A DNA stretch of 16,174 bases, taken from NCBI GenBank assembly GCA_027068245.1, contig JAMOUF010000034.1, positions 1-16,174 of the forward strand, in the 5' to 3' direction. Positions 7,226 through 14,023 of the stretch are shown piece by piece (positions within the stretch are counted from its first letter, which is position 1; every line of letters begins with the position of its first letter). The position numbers and the translations under genes were made by a program. The notes under the pieces are model-generated. The model did no database searches, was not told the origin of the DNA, and saw only the letters and a program-made list of their open reading frames with translations. The DNA is from Campylobacterales bacterium (GTDB lineage Bacteria; Campylobacterota; Campylobacteria; Campylobacterales; Nitratiruptoraceae).

Positions 7226-8104
7226 TTAGATTCTATATCCAAGTTTGATCGCCACCTCTTTGATATGTTGAAGCCTCTTTTCTATAGGCGGATGGGAGGA
7301 GAAAAGATCGAGCAGGCCCACGATACCAAATGCCTTCATCTCAGGAGGAAGGGCAACCTTCTCCTTTGGCAGCTGCCCAAGTTTCGCCAGGGCGTAGTAT
7401 ATGCCATGGGGCCCATCAAGCCTTACTGCACCCTCATCGGCTTTATACTCCCTGTATCTGCTAAACCACATGGCAAGCATGGTGGCAAACAGCGTCAAAA
7501 CTATTTCCAAAATAAAGCTTATAGCCATATAGGCCATCGGCGAGGGGTTGCCCTCCTCGTCTTTTGGCGCCAAAATATTTGCCAAAAGCCTCGAGAAGAA
7601 AAAGACGAAAGTGTTCAATACACCCTGCAGCAGCGTCATCGTAATCATATCGCCATGTTTTATGTGGCTTATCTCGTGGGCCAAAACCCCCTCTATCTCC
7701 TTTGGCTCCATCAGATCAAACAGCGAATAAGAAACTGCAACCAAAGCGTCGTTTCTGTTCCATCCCGTGGCAAAAGCGTTTGGCGGGCCGTTGAAAAGCC
7801 CAACTTCGGGCATGCCTATGCCAGCCTCGTTGGCAAGTTTTTCCACCGTTGAAACCAGCCAGGCCTCCATATCGTTCGAGGGATTTTCGATTACCTGGAC
7901 CCCCATATGCATCTTCGCCATCCATTTGGATAGAAAGAGGCTGATAATCGCACCGCTAAATCCAACTATAAATGACAGCACCAAAAGCCCGCTGACGGTG
8001 GACTGGTCTATCCGGATACCAAAAAATGCTTCCAGGATAAAAATGGTAAGATATATCGAGGCCATTACGGCCAGGTTCATCAAGATAAACAGTATTATTC
8101 CCAT
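7226..8104 (-). CDS. htpX: Membrane zinc metalloprotease HtpX (M48)
   Basis: 292 residues. An inner-membrane endopeptidase with its active site in the cytosol, which degrades misfolded membrane proteins together with FtsH in organisms where it has been studied. Seen: two N-terminal membrane helices (about 4-26 and 36-58), the zinc motif HEISH at 143-147, two further hydrophobic segments (about 155-175 and 190-212), then SRYREYKADEGA at 215-226, where E219 is the expected third zinc ligand. PNAFATGW at 108-115 is also family-typical. The start is taken as ATG 8104, with AAGGAG five bases upstream; an in-frame TTG directly before it is too close to that ribosome site. It lies 26 bp downstream of the aspartoacylase gene. 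All catalytic residues are intact. Confidence 0.95.
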   Translation of the reverse strand: MGIILFILMNLAVMASIYLTIFILEAFFGIRIDQSTVSGLLVLSFIVGFSGAIISLFLSKWMAKMHMGVQVIENPSNDMEAWLVSTVEKLANEAGIGMPEVGLFNGPPNAFATGWNRNDALVAVSYSLFDLMEPKEIEGVLAHEISHIKHGDMITMTLLQGVLNTFVFFFSRLLANILAPKDEEGNPSPMAYMAISFILEIVLTLFATMLAMWFSRYREYKADEGAVRLDGPHGIYYALAKLGQLPKEKVALPPEMKAFGIVGLLDLFSSHPPIEKRLQHIKEVAIKLGYRI

Positions 8105-8130
8105 CAAGACTCCTTTTTAAGAACTTTTTA

Positions 8131-8946
8131 TTATATTTTAGCCTTTTTTGTCAAGCAAAATGCTATATCTTTCTCATAATATGCCGCCTCGTTTATAAAT
8201 ACAGCGAACCCCTCATCTCCTTCATGAAAAATCTCCTTTTCATCAAAGGTTATAAACACCGGATCTCCTTTGTGAAGGTAGCTATAATCTTTAAACGCAA
8301 GTTCTGGATGGATCATCCCCTCAAGCTCCTGCCCTTTTCTTGGGAAACCGACTGTTTCGAATATATCGTAACACTCGACGCTTTCCTCGCACTTTTCGCC
8401 AAGTTCGAGTATCCTAAGAGCCGCTAATAAAACTTTTTTTGTCCTAAAAAAAAGATCCGCATCAAGCACTCCCTGGGGAACGGGCCCTACTTCTATGGTG
8501 ATGGAGGATGGAGTGATGGAGTTTATAAAATCCCCCTCGCTGTTGCCAAACCATCTTAGAATCCTCACATCATCATACTCAAGGGCCAAAATTTTAGCTA
8601 CGCTGTTTGAGAGTGGATCATCCTGGCTCAAAACTATAGTGATCCCCATATTTGCCGTAGTCGTATGCAGATCGATCAAAAAATCCGTCTCTTTGAGCCT
8701 CTCTTTTATAACCTTGGCCCGTTCATATTCATAAATATGACTATCCTTTTCCAAAGACTCTTTGCCAAAAGATCGGTTCAGGTCAAAATCTATATATCTT
8801 CTGCACTCCTTTATAGCCTTTGGGTTTGCCAAAAGAAAGTCCACATCTATATTTTCAAACTTCAACGGCTCATTTTGCACCGTTTTTACCAGATAGATAC
8901 CAAGGAGTTCATTACCATGCACCCCACCGCTTACAGTAACCCTCAC
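8131..8946 (-). CDS. Aspartoacylase-family zinc hydrolase (AspA/AstE, M14-like)
   Basis: 271 residues. The family removes the acyl group from N-acyl amino acids such as N-acetylaspartate. Seen: GGVHGNE at 7-13 gives zinc ligands H10 and E13; FDLNRSF at 54-60; DLHTTTANMG at 92-101 supplies H94, the third ligand; and IEVGPVPQG at 151-159 holds the catalytic glutamate E152. The 'DLHxTTxNMG' and 'GPxPQG' wording is closer to aspartoacylase than to succinylglutamate desuccinylase, but the true substrate is not shown. The start codon is GTG at 8946, preceded by AAAAAGGAG four bases upstream; no ATG is available nearby and the frame begins directly with the first conserved strand. It is the first gene after the metE terminator, with a TATAAT about 20 bases upstream, so it probably begins the transcript through htpX to purL. 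No arginine-degradation (ast) genes are in the window. Confidence 0.87.
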   Translation of the reverse strand: MRVTVSGGVHGNELLGIYLVKTVQNEPLKFENIDVDFLLANPKAIKECRRYIDFDLNRSFGKESLEKDSHIYEYERAKVIKERLKETDFLIDLHTTTANMGITIVLSQDDPLSNSVAKILALEYDDVRILRWFGNSEGDFINSITPSSITIEVGPVPQGVLDADLFFRTKKVLLAALRILELGEKCEESVECYDIFETVGFPRKGQELEGMIHPELAFKDYSYLHKGDPVFITFDEKEIFHEGDEGFAVFINEAAYYEKDIAFCLTKKAKI

Positions 8947-8964
8947 AGCACTCCTTTTTGATCT

Positions 8965-8970
8965 ATTATA
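8965..8970 (-). promoter_or_regulatory. -10 box for the aspartoacylase-htpX-purL gene run
   Basis: TATAAT on the minus strand (in TTTTTGTTATAATAG) lies directly after the T-run of the metE terminator and about 18 bases before the GTG start. The -35 region would fall inside the terminator stem and has no good match, so the call rests on the -10 alone. Confidence 0.4.
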
Positions 8971-8996
8971 ACAAAAAGCCGCAGAATGTGCGGCTT
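8971..8996 (-). terminator. Rho-independent terminator of metE
   Basis: The minus strand reads AAGCCGCA, loop CATTC, TGCGGCTT, then TTTGTT: a perfect 8-bp GC-rich stem followed by a T-run. The 5' arm begins within the metE stop codon (8995-8997), so termination is immediate and isolates metE from the aspartoacylase gene run. Confidence 0.85.
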
Positions 8997-11253
8997 AAAG
9001 TTTTACCATTCTGCTCCTTACATCCTTTGTGGCCTCGACCATATTTTTCAAAGCCGGTATCACCTCCTCCCACTTTCTGGTCTTAAGTCCGCAGTCCGGA
9101 TTGATCCAGAGTTTATCGGCAGGAAACACGGCAAGTCTTTTTTCTATCTCTTTTAAAATCTCCTCTTTTGAAGGGACTCTTGGAGAGTGTATATCGTAAA
9201 CTCCCACACCCACCTCTTTTTGGTAGTTGTATTTTTTGAAAGCCTCCAATATCCTATTTCCGTTTCTGGCGGTCTCTATCGATATAACGTCGGCGTCCAT
9301 GGCGTCTATAGTTTCCATTATATCGTTGAAGTCGCTGTAACACATATGGGTATGGATCTGGGTTTGAGGCCTTGCCGTGGCGGTGGAGATTTTGAAACTC
9401 TCAACGGCTACCCTCTCATATTCGCCTCTTTTTGCCTTTCTAAGCGGATAGCCCTCTTTAAAAGCCGCCTCATCCACCTGAATTATTTTAATTCCGGCAT
9501 CTTGCAAATCACTTACCTCGTCGGCAATTGCCAAAGCCATCTGCTTGTAAACCTCCTCTTTATCCAGATCATCTCTAACAAAGCTCCAGTTAAGCATAGT
9601 AACGGGGCCAGTCAGCATCCCTTTTACTATCTTTTTGGTTTTGCTTTGGGCATAGGTGATCCACTCCACGGTCATAGACTCAGGTCTGCTTACGTCTCCG
9701 AAGATGATTGGTGGTTTTACGCACCTGCTTCCATAGCTTTGAACCCAGCCGTTTTCGCTAAATGTCACGCCCTTTAGCATCTGAGAGAAATACTCAACCA
9801 TATCGTTTCTCTCAAACTCTCCGTGGACGAAGATATCCAGACCTACCTCTTCTTGAACCTCTATCGCGTAATCGATGAATTCGCGTATCTTTCTTTTATA
9901 TTCCTCCACGGATATAAGCCCCTCTTTATAGGCTTTTCTCGTTTTTCTTACCTCCTTTGTCTGTGGAAAACTGCCAATAGTGGTTGTAGGCAAAACGGGG
10001 TATTTCAGTATTTCGTGCTGAATCTTGAGCCTCCGTGTTGCCGGCATCTCTCTTGCTTTTAGGTTTTTAGGAAGGTTTTTCACTCTCTTTTGCACAGCCT
10101 GGTTGTGTATCTGGGTGGAGTTTTTTCTGCTTTCGTTGGCCCTTTTGTTCTTTTCGTAAAGCTCTTTATCGCTCTCGTTGAGCGGGGCGTTTGTGTAAAG
10201 CCTCTCTATGATTCTCAGCTCATCGAGTTTCTCGTTTGCAAAAGCGAGCCAGCTTTTGATGTTTTTATCCATCTTTTCCTCATATTTGAGCGTATATGGC
10301 ACATGGAGCAAAGAGCAGCTTGTAGAGACGATGACCTGCTCTTTATCAATCGGCAAAGAGTTTAAAAACTCCACTTTTTTATCTATATCGCTTATCCAGA
10401 TATTTCTGCCATCCACTACTCCGGCGATAAGCTTTTTGCCGCTTTTTGCAATCTTTTCGACACTCTCAACATTTTCCATCCCGTAGACAAAATCAAGCCC
10501 GATACCGGATATTTCCGTATCCACCAGTATATCTACCGCCTCGTTCGCCCTCTCAAAATATGTAACCACATAAATCTCTACACCTTCGGTTGGGATATTT
10601 GCGTAAGCCTTTTTAAGTGCTTCAAGCTGTTCGTTCGATACGTCCTTAACCAGTGCCGGCTCATCAAATTGAATATACTTTACTCCGGCTCTTTTTAGCT
10701 CTTCCACAAGCTCTTTATAAACCGGAACTATTTTGTCGATGAGCTTTAGGGGATCGATATCTTCGCTTCTTGCAAAGGATAAAAAAGTAACGGGGCCTAT
10801 GAGATTTACCTTCGTATCAATGCCAATCTCTTTTGCCTCTGTAAACTCTTTTAAAATTTTTTCCACATTTGGCTTGAAACTCTGATCTTTTTTTAGATAT
10901 GGCACAAAATAGTGGTAGTTTGTATTGAGCCATTTTGTCATAGGGAGTGCTTTGTGGTTTTTATCCCCTCTGGCCATTGCGAAATATCGCTCAACCCCTT
11001 CAAGGTCCCTGTACTCTTCCGGCTCGCAGCCGAGAGTAACTATCATATCTATCATCTGATCGTATAGACTAAAGTCGTTCGAGCTGATAAATTTGGCTTT
11101 GGCCTCTTTTTGGTAGAGCCAGTGCCTTTTTCTAAGCTCTTTTGCCACATTTTCCACTTCATCAAAACTACTCTCGCCCCTCCAAAATCTCTCCAGGGCA
11201 AACTTCAACTCTCTTTTTTCACCCACTCTTGGGTATCCGGTAACATACGGCAT
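8995..11253 (-). CDS. metE: Cobalamin-independent methionine synthase MetE
   Basis: 752 residues, full length for the family. Transfers a methyl group from 5-methyltetrahydropteroyl-triglutamate to homocysteine, the last step of methionine synthesis, without B12. Seen: the N-terminal barrel opening GYPRVGEKRELKFALERFW (6-24), a long charged linker near 365-400, then the catalytic C-terminal barrel starting LPTTTIGSFPQT (421-432). Expected zinc ligands are all present: H636 and C638 in THMCYSDF, E660 in ISIE, and C721 in INPDCGLKTR. The ATG at 11253 has AGGAGAG a few bases upstream. It is followed at once by a terminator. A TTGACA/AATAAT-like pair just upstream suggests its own promoter. No cobalamin riboswitch core was recognised in the 320-bp leader. 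Confidence 0.97.
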   Translation of the reverse strand: MPYVTGYPRVGEKRELKFALERFWRGESSFDEVENVAKELRKRHWLYQKEAKAKFISSNDFSLYDQMIDMIVTLGCEPEEYRDLEGVERYFAMARGDKNHKALPMTKWLNTNYHYFVPYLKKDQSFKPNVEKILKEFTEAKEIGIDTKVNLIGPVTFLSFARSEDIDPLKLIDKIVPVYKELVEELKRAGVKYIQFDEPALVKDVSNEQLEALKKAYANIPTEGVEIYVVTYFERANEAVDILVDTEISGIGLDFVYGMENVESVEKIAKSGKKLIAGVVDGRNIWISDIDKKVEFLNSLPIDKEQVIVSTSCSLLHVPYTLKYEEKMDKNIKSWLAFANEKLDELRIIERLYTNAPLNESDKELYEKNKRANESRKNSTQIHNQAVQKRVKNLPKNLKAREMPATRRLKIQHEILKYPVLPTTTIGSFPQTKEVRKTRKAYKEGLISVEEYKRKIREFIDYAIEVQEEVGLDIFVHGEFERNDMVEYFSQMLKGVTFSENGWVQSYGSRCVKPPIIFGDVSRPESMTVEWITYAQSKTKKIVKGMLTGPVTMLNWSFVRDDLDKEEVYKQMALAIADEVSDLQDAGIKIIQVDEAAFKEGYPLRKAKRGEYERVAVESFKISTATARPQTQIHTHMCYSDFNDIMETIDAMDADVISIETARNGNRILEAFKKYNYQKEVGVGVYDIHSPRVPSKEEILKEIEKRLAVFPADKLWINPDCGLKTRKWEEVIPALKNMVEATKDVRSRMVKL

Positions 11254-11278
11254 AACGCTCTCCTATGGTTTTGTTTTT

Positions 11279-11289
11279 ATTATTGTCAA
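11279..11289 (-). promoter_or_regulatory. Possible metE promoter elements
   Basis: The minus strand reads AACTTGACAATAATAAAAAC. TTGACA (11289-11284) matches a -35 and the overlapping AATAAT (11284-11279) a -10, so both cannot serve together. If AATAAT is the -10, the leader is about 20 bases and includes AGGAGAG. If TTGACA is the -35, the -10 would fall on the ribosome site. Confidence 0.3.
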
Positions 11290-11302
11290 GTTGTTTTGGA
11301 GG

Positions 11303-11584
11303 TTAATGGGGAGGCGCTATACCGCTTTTTGTTTTTCTACATCTACAAAGGGGGGCTTTTTTTATCTTTGCAAGTTTTAGTATCTTATGTGCCAAACATG
11401 CGAAGAATATGTTGCAGTAGCAGGGTTTGGGGCTATCCTGTGGTGGTGACTCCTCAGGTTCGATCTTTTGTGGTATGAAGTATTGGAAAATTCTATGTTT
11501 CGCTTTTTCAAGTTTTACAAGCGATACGGTAGCGGTAATTGCCTGCAGTGAAAAATACCTGCCTTTAAAACCTTTAGCCACCAT
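11303..11584 (-). CDS. Possible small Cys-containing protein filling the yqgF-metE gap
   Basis: A 93-codon open frame, not recognised as any family. It starts at ATG 11584, overlapping the last codons of yqgF by 11 bases, and ends 49 bp before metE, so it occupies nearly the whole gap. Seen: a basic N-terminus (MVAKGFKGRYFSLQ), a central acidic and proline-rich stretch (about 37-54), then five cysteines, C55, C57 and C63 in CYCNIFFAC and C80/C82 in CRC, in a Lys/Arg-rich tail. The paired CxC motifs could bind metal or form disulfides. Codon use looks like that of its neighbours (AAA, GAA, ATA, GCG). The nearest ribosome-like purines (GAGAGG) are 13 bases upstream, longer than ideal. Against it: no homologue known to me, and the region could instead be an untranslated leader of metE. 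Overlap with yqgF mirrors the mnmE-yqgF overlap. Confidence 0.42.
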   Translation of the reverse strand: MVAKGFKGRYFSLQAITATVSLVKLEKAKHRIFQYFIPQKIEPEESPPQDSPKPCYCNIFFACLAHKILKLAKIKKAPLCRCRKTKSGIAPPH

Positions 11585-11978
11585 TTTTTAAAAGCCACCT
11601 CTCAAGGATCTTCTGAGCGGCTATACTGTCGAGCCTGCCGTCTTTTTTATGTTTTAAAACCCCCTTTGTGGCCTCTTTTGCCTCATAGGAGGTAAAACCC
11701 TCGTCCATAAACTCGATCTCTCCGTCAAAATCGAGCAAAGAGACGAAGTGCTCTATCCGTTTTCTCATCTCCTCATGGCTGCTTCCCCCCTCAGGCACGC
11801 CCACTACCAGCGTATCTACCCCCCACTCTTTCAAAAAACCGTCAAGTTCCGCAGCGGCCTGGTTTCTGTTCTTTCTAAAGATAGGATTTTGCGGGATGGC
11901 GATAGTGCCGTCTGGAGATATGGCGAGGCCTATTCTTTTTAGCCCGATATCGGCTGCGGCTATTTTTTTATTTGCCAA
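11574..11978 (-). CDS. yqgF: YqgF/RuvX family RNase H-fold nuclease (pre-16S rRNA processing)
   Basis: 134 residues, the normal family length. YqgF/RuvX proteins have an RNase H fold; the E. coli member is linked to 16S rRNA 5'-end maturation. Seen: AAADIGLKRIGLAIS at 7-21 with catalytic D10, LVVGVPEGG at 57-65, FMDEGFTSYEA at 90-100 and the last catalytic D117 in DSIAAQKILE. In most members the third block reads D-E-R; here it is D-E-G (92-94). The open frame extends upstream inside mnmE, but those codons give non-family sequence. The start is set at TTG 11978, with GGGGAG seven bases before it, because the conserved beta strand begins right after. This overlaps the mnmE stop by 11 bases and suggests coupled translation. 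Confidence 0.9.
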   Translation of the reverse strand: MANKKIAAADIGLKRIGLAISPDGTIAIPQNPIFRKNRNQAAAELDGFLKEWGVDTLVVGVPEGGSSHEEMRKRIEHFVSLLDFDGEIEFMDEGFTSYEAKEATKGVLKHKKDGRLDSIAAQKILERWLLKNGG

Positions 11979-13314
11979 GGCAGAACTCCCCAAACATCTT
12001 ATCCAAAAGCTCGCCGCTTTGCATCGGCCTTGTAATGGAGCCGATCTCCTTGATGGCCTCGTTGAGGTGAAAGGCGAATATCTCAAGTTCCTCCATCTCA
12101 AGCGGACCAACACTCTCCTCTATCGCTTTTGAAGCCCTTTTTACCGCCTCTATCTGTCTATTTGATATGAGGATAATCTCTTCGGTATTGGAGAAGCTGT
12201 CAAGAAGATTTTTCAATCTCTCAACAAGAGGGCTGATATCTTTTTTTACGCTTAAACTTATCGTCTCAAATCCTGCGATATCTGTGATTTTTCTATCAAG
12301 GTCTATCTTGTTTAAAACGGCTATAATCTCTTTTTTGTCTTTGTATCTGTTTAAAAGCTCTATAATTTTCCTGTCTTCCTCATCCAAAGGTTTGCTGGCG
12401 TCGAACATGGCTATAACTATATCGCTCTCTTCTATAGCGTTTATGCTTCTGTCTATTCCTATCTTCTCTATCTCGTCTTTCGCCTCTCTGATGCCCGCAG
12501 TATCTATGAACCTTACTAGATGTGTTCCTATTTTGATGCTCTCTTCTATGGTGTCTCTGGTAGTTCCGGCTATATCGCTGACGATCGCCCTCTCATAATT
12601 TAACAAAGCGTTCAGCAAAGAGCTTTTGCCGGCGTTTGGTTTGCCTATGATGCTAATTTTGAAACCTTCTATCAGCCCGGCTCTTCTTATGGAGCTTTCC
12701 ACAACTTTTTGCAGCTCTTTTTTTATATCCATAAGCTGCTCTTTTATCTGGTTGTGAAGATCTATTGGCAGATCCTCTTCGGCGTAGTCGATGTTTACCT
12801 CCACAAAAGCGAGTATTCTTATGAGTTTTTCGCGGATATCTTCCACGAAACTCTTTAGCTCGCCTTTAAGCTGCCTTGCCAAAATCTTTGCGGCGTCTTC
12901 ACTTTTTGCCTCTATCAGCTTCGCTATGGCCTCGGCCTCGGTAAGGTCTAGCTTTTCGTTCAAAAAGGCCCGTTTGCTAAACTCCCCTGGCTCTGCCAGT
13001 CTTGCTCCAAGCTCTGTAAGGGTTTGTAAAATCCGGTTTGCCACAACGATCCCGCCGTGCACCTGAAACTCCACAATATCTTCGCCCGTAAAGGATTTTG
13101 GGGCTTTGAAGTAGATGACAATTCCCTGATCTATCAGTTTTTGCTCGGTATCGTAGATAGAGCTGAGCGTGGCTGTTCTTGGGGCAAAGTGGCGGCCCGT
13201 CATCTTTTTTGCCAGCTCCAAAGCCCTGGGGCCGCTCACTCTTACTATGGCTATGGAGCCTACACCGTGGGCGGTGGCGACGGCGGCGATGGTGTCAGTT
13301 GTTTCTGAAGTCAT
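11968..13314 (-). CDS. mnmE: tRNA uridine-5-carboxymethylaminomethyl modification GTPase MnmE
   Basis: 448 residues. With MnmG it installs the (carboxymethyl)aminomethyl group on wobble U34 of certain tRNAs; it is a cytosolic dimer. Seen: the tetrahydrofolate-binding N-terminal domain starting DTIAAVATAHGVGSIAIVRVSG; a helical domain holding a GTPase with Walker A GKPNAGKSS at 224-232, the G2 loop AGTTRDT, DTAG at 271-274 and NKID at 335-338; and the C-terminal FCLGK, with the conserved cysteine at 445 and GK end. The start is uncertain. ATG 13314 lies five residues before the conserved opening but has its GGAG about 16 bases upstream. An in-frame TTG at 13338 has AAAGAGA nearer and would add eight residues. 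Either start overlaps the end of jag (20 or 44 bases), so translational coupling is likely. yqgF overlaps its 3' end. Confidence 0.97.
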   Translation of the reverse strand: MTSETTDTIAAVATAHGVGSIAIVRVSGPRALELAKKMTGRHFAPRTATLSSIYDTEQKLIDQGIVIYFKAPKSFTGEDIVEFQVHGGIVVANRILQTLTELGARLAEPGEFSKRAFLNEKLDLTEAEAIAKLIEAKSEDAAKILARQLKGELKSFVEDIREKLIRILAFVEVNIDYAEEDLPIDLHNQIKEQLMDIKKELQKVVESSIRRAGLIEGFKISIIGKPNAGKSSLLNALLNYERAIVSDIAGTTRDTIEESIKIGTHLVRFIDTAGIREAKDEIEKIGIDRSINAIEESDIVIAMFDASKPLDEEDRKIIELLNRYKDKKEIIAVLNKIDLDRKITDIAGFETISLSVKKDISPLVERLKNLLDSFSNTEEIILISNRQIEAVKRASKAIEESVGPLEMEELEIFAFHLNEAIKEIGSITRPMQSGELLDKMFGEFCLGK

Positions 13315-14020
13315 TGACGAGTATGTATTTTTCTCCAAATCTGTTCTCTTTTATTGCTACATATTTGTTTGGGAAAACCTCCCTAAGCTCTTTTAAAGCG
13401 ATCTGAACCAGCACGCCGTCAAGCGGTTTCGTCTGGCCCCTGCCCTCTTTTTTCACCTTTTCGATAAATGGTTTGAGGTAGTTTTTTACCGACTCCTCCT
13501 GGGTTTTAAGAAACTGCGCTATCTCCAGCCTGATCTGCACTCCGTACTTTGAGTTCAGCCAATTAAAAAGCATATATGAAAGAGCTTTGTATCTGTATCC
13601 CTCCTTGCCTATAAGCAAGGCTGCGTCCTTGCCGTCGAACTCTATCAACAGAGTATTCTCGCCGTAAGGCTTTACCTCTATTTTATCCAGTTCGTAGCAA
13701 AGCTCCAAAAAGAGCCTTTTTATCTCATACTCCACATCTTTGGCAATCTGTTCAAGATCGCTTTTCTCCTTGTAGAAGTTGTCGAAAATCTCGCTCTTTT
13801 CCTCTTTGCTCTTGATTTTTGGAGCCGCTTTTTGCTCTTTTTTCTCATCAGTTTTGCAAGATACGAGTATGATGGCGTTTTTTTTGCCTATACCCAAAAT
13901 ACCTTTTGAAGGCGGCTGCAAAACTTTTATATCAAGTTCGGTTACGGAGCAGTTGAGTTCTGAAGAGGCTTTGTTGTAGGCCTCCTCAAGAGTAGGTGCT
14001 TCGATCTTTATCTGTTTCAT
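13295..14020 (-). CDS. jag: Jag/KhpB RNA-binding protein
   Basis: 241 residues. Seen: the Jag_N domain at about 1-52 (IEAPTLEEAYNKASSELN ... PSKGILGIGKK), a charged Lys/Glu-rich linker (55-90), then a type II KH domain (about 100-172) with the RNA-contacting IGKEG loop at 137-141 and YKALSYMLFNWLN. After it, where KhpB proteins normally carry an R3H domain, the chain VLVQIALKELREVFPNKYVAIKENR (203-227) lacks the R-x3-H pair, so R3H is degenerate or absent. KhpB partners with KhpA and binds many transcripts in Gram-positives; its role here is not established. The ATG at 14020 is three bases after the yidC stop, and its 3' end overlaps mnmE. The yidC-jag-mnmE order is widely conserved. Confidence 0.93.
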   Translation of the reverse strand: MKQIKIEAPTLEEAYNKASSELNCSVTELDIKVLQPPSKGILGIGKKNAIILVSCKTDEKKEQKAAPKIKSKEEKSEIFDNFYKEKSDLEQIAKDVEYEIKRLFLELCYELDKIEVKPYGENTLLIEFDGKDAALLIGKEGYRYKALSYMLFNWLNSKYGVQIRLEIAQFLKTQEESVKNYLKPFIEKVKKEGRGQTKPLDGVLVQIALKELREVFPNKYVAIKENRFGEKYILVNDFRNN

Positions 14021-14023
14021 AAC

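Noticed and set aside
11350..11363. G6-C-T7 tract as a phase-variation site
   Set aside because: Six G is short for slippage, and no surface or modification gene is involved.
11430..11480. tRNA or tmRNA end suggested by GGTTCGATC on the plus strand
   Set aside because: The bases either side do not pair as a T-stem, and no acceptor, D or anticodon arms can be drawn.
11254..11573. Cobalamin or SAM/SAH riboswitch upstream of metE
   Set aside because: Fragments such as ACCTGCC (plus strand) and AGCCCC...CTGCTACTGCAAC (minus strand) recall B12-riboswitch pieces, and GAGGAG recalls the SAH motif. They are in the wrong order or strand, and the rest of each core is missing.
11979..12113. N-terminal extension of YqgF to ATG 12113
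   Set aside because: The 45 extra residues are Arg/Ser-rich, lie wholly inside mnmE and do not resemble the family; a TTG with a good ribosome site lies at the conserved start.
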